Source of the DNA: Gracilibacillus alcaliphilus
GTDB lineage: Bacteria > Bacillota > Bacilli > Bacillales > Amphibacillaceae
Direction of reading: 5' to 3'
DNA length: 64,000 nucleotides
Assembly: GCF_016909015.1 (NCBI RefSeq)
Contig: NZ_JAFBFA010000024.1
Location: 1 to 64,000 of the forward strand
The position numbers and the translations under genes were made by a program. The notes beneath the pieces were generated by a model that was not told the origin of the DNA, did no database searches, and worked only from the letters and a program-made list of their open reading frames with translations. This document shows positions 62,474 through 64,000 of the stretch, piece by piece (the stretch's first letter is position 1; the number at the start of each line of letters is the position of its first letter).

Positions 62474-62496
62474 ATCATATCATATCATATCATAAA
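62474..62496. repeat. Short tandem repeat (about four ATCAT units)
   Basis: ATCATATCATATCATATCAT directly upstream of the start signal of the gene at 62191..62457. Could vary in length and affect that gene. Confidence 0.7.
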
Positions 62497-62530
62497 TTAA
62501 GATGGGAGTGCTAAAAAGCGGAATGATTTG

Positions 62531-64000
62531 TTATGCTTCTTTGGCTACCGTCACTTTAGGAAAGAACCATAGGACGATAAAAGTAAGTATACCTATAACA
62601 AATAAACCTGTATAAACGGTGTGCAGGGCATAGGTTAAGCCATCTTGCATTAACACCAGCGTGTCGGCAGGAATTGTTTCACGCATACCCTCATTCAATA
62701 ATACGTCAGTGCTAGGCATATCGGTATGATTGGTTTGTTGATAATAACTCTGCAGACGCATATTTAAGATACCTCCGAGAAAGGCTGCTCCAACTGCACT
62801 GCCTATGATCCGCATAAACATATTTAAAGAGGTAGCGGCACCTCTGGCTTGCCAGGAGACATTGTTTTGAATCGCAACGATAAAGGTAGTTGAAGTAAGT
62901 CCCATTCCGATACCGACGACAAAAGAACTGAATCCAGCATAAATAGGTCCTTTACTGGCATCTAGCAAAAAGAATAAGAAGGTGCCAATAAAGATTGCTA
63001 AGCCGCCCATAATGGCTGTTGATCGAAAGCCAATCCTTAATACTAAATGACCTGTCAAAGTGGCAGCAAGCGGCCAACCAATTGAAAGGGTACTGAGAGT
63101 GAAACCTGCGACAATGGCTGACTCACCCATTACACCTTGCACATAAGTTGGTAAGAAGCTTGATAATCCTAATACGACCATTCCAGATAATAGAGTGGCA
63201 ATATTGGCTACAACCATTAACTTATTATTCCATAAATTTAATGGCATCATTGGTGATTTTGCCCTTGTTTCCTGCCAGATGAACAGCCCGATTCCAATAG
63301 CAAACAAGGATAGTAAGCTAATCGTTTCCCATGATAACCAATCCCAGTGTGTACCTGCTTGTACAAACACAACAATTAAGGCAGAAATAGCAATTAAAAA
63401 CAAGCTTGATCCCAAGTAATCAATACTTTTATGTTCTTTATCCACTTCTTCGTGGAAAAACACAATAACGCCAATTAAACCAATAATCCCTATTGGAATG
63501 TTTATCCAAAAGATCCAAGCCCAATCGACATATTGAACAATAATTCCGCCTAATAATGGACCAGCAACAGAAGAGATTCCCCATACACTTCCTAAGTAAC
63601 CTTGTACCTTGGCACGCTCTTGAGCACTATACATATCACCGACCATCGTTGTTACGATTGGCTGAATGGCCCCTGCACCTAATCCCTGAATTAAACGAAA
63701 CACAATCAAACTGGTCATGGTAGTTGCCAAACCGCATAACAGAGAACCGAAAAGAAATATTAATACCCCAATAATAAAGACGGGTTTTCTTCCGAAGAGG
63801 TCAGCTAGTTTACCATATACCATTGTCGTGATTGCTTGCATTAATAAGAAGCTGGAGAAGACCCAGCTATAGAGTGAGAAACCACCTAAGTCAGATACAA
63901 TGTTAGGCATCGCTGTTGCGATGATCGTTCCTTCGATCGCCGCCATAAACATCGATAATACTAGTGCTGTTAAGACAAGAGGGCGTTTGGTTTGTTTATG
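62531..64000 (-). CDS. MFS drug exporter, DHA2 (EmrB/QacA) family, 5' end outside window
   Basis: 489 residues visible, 14 helices expected. The frame is open to the window edge (HKQTKRPLVLTALVLSMFMA before EGTIIATAMPNIVSDLGG), so the start codon is just outside. Motif A-like KLADLFGRKPVF, motif C-like GPLLGGIIVQYVDWAWIFWINIPIG. A proton-driven multidrug exporter. No regulator is visible here. Confidence 0.92.
   Translation of the reverse strand, partial: HKQTKRPLVLTALVLSMFMAAIEGTIIATAMPNIVSDLGGFSLYSWVFSSFLLMQAITTMVYGKLADLFGRKPVFIIGVLIFLFGSLLCGLATTMTSLIVFRLIQGLGAGAIQPIVTTMVGDMYSAQERAKVQGYLGSVWGISSVAGPLLGGIIVQYVDWAWIFWINIPIGIIGLIGVIVFFHEEVDKEHKSIDYLGSSLFLIAISALIVVFVQAGTHWDWLSWETISLLSLFAIGIGLFIWQETRAKSPMMPLNLWNNKLMVVANIATLLSGMVVLGLSSFLPTYVQGVMGESAIVAGFTLSTLSIGWPLAATLTGHLVLRIGFRSTAIMGGLAIFIGTFLFFLLDASKGPIYAGFSSFVVGIGMGLTSTTFIVAIQNNVSWQARGAATSLNMFMRIIGSAVGAAFLGGILNMRLQSYYQQTNHTDMPSTDVLLNEGMRETIPADTLVLMQDGLTYALHTVYTGLFVIGILTFIVLWFFPKVTVAKEA

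Overview
The window is low-GC Firmicute DNA, almost certainly from a spore-forming, salt-tolerant member of the Bacillaceae; a Gracilibacillus-like genus is my inference. Pointers are a YjcZ-family coat-type peptide (53466..53615), a B. subtilis-type ykuI, LipM rather than LipB, MetI under a SAM-I riboswitch, a CsoR/CopZ/CopA cassette, and intact plus decayed BCCT osmolyte transporters. No rRNA, tRNA, CRISPR array or intact transposase was found.

Layout. 1..2163: edge of an unidentified element, a 290-bp mobile-repeat copy, then a stand-alone trpB with a YdbC/PC4 gene. 2179..3990: a second SigA-like primary sigma factor behind a small unrecognised protein. 4241..6501: metA and a TetR gene, with three TetR-like boxes and a decayed gene. 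6987..9166: BCCT relic, thioredoxin-like gene, CzrA-like metal sensor and a second repeat copy. 9325..14161: copper island (frameshifted csoR, copZ, copA, an anchor peptide plus a His-rich domain, glutaredoxin) closed by a third repeat copy. 14183..18685: two relics, ykuI, and an HrtAB-like ABC exporter. 18697..24224: chemoreceptor, DsbA-like protein, and a BCCT transporter with an extraordinary tetrad-repeat tail. 24277..29217: GntR operon, CPBP protease, SulP plus UspA.

29440..44704 is the metabolic centrepiece. It holds a YesMN-type two-component system, a binding protein and two permeases without an ATPase, a YesL protein, a GH66 (dextranase/cycloglucanotransferase family) lipoprotein, two Gfo/Idh/MocA dehydrogenases, a ThuA protein, a MATE exporter and a sugar isomerase/epimerase-like TIM barrel. 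No intracellular glycosidase is present. That suggests alpha-1,6-glucan fragments are made outside, imported, and possibly cleaved by oxidation and elimination (3-keto route) rather than hydrolysis. A 101-bp copy of the GH66 3' end lies at the far edge of the block and supplies the stop codon of the last gene, which marks a recombination scar.

44874..64000: a second chemoreceptor, rhodanese, ddl-murF, an AraC regulator divergent from a GH127 beta-L-arabinofuranosidase, lipM-lipA-HAD operon, AEC carrier with a fourth repeat copy, TSUP transporter, metI with SAM-I riboswitch, cobA, and an MFS drug exporter cut by the window edge.

Two general themes: a non-autonomous repeat family (four copies, with 1, 2, 2 and 4 internal 42-bp hairpin units) repeatedly sits against gene ends, and at least eight decayed genes show ongoing gene loss. 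Start sites were re-chosen where the Shine-Dalgarno sequence pointed elsewhere.
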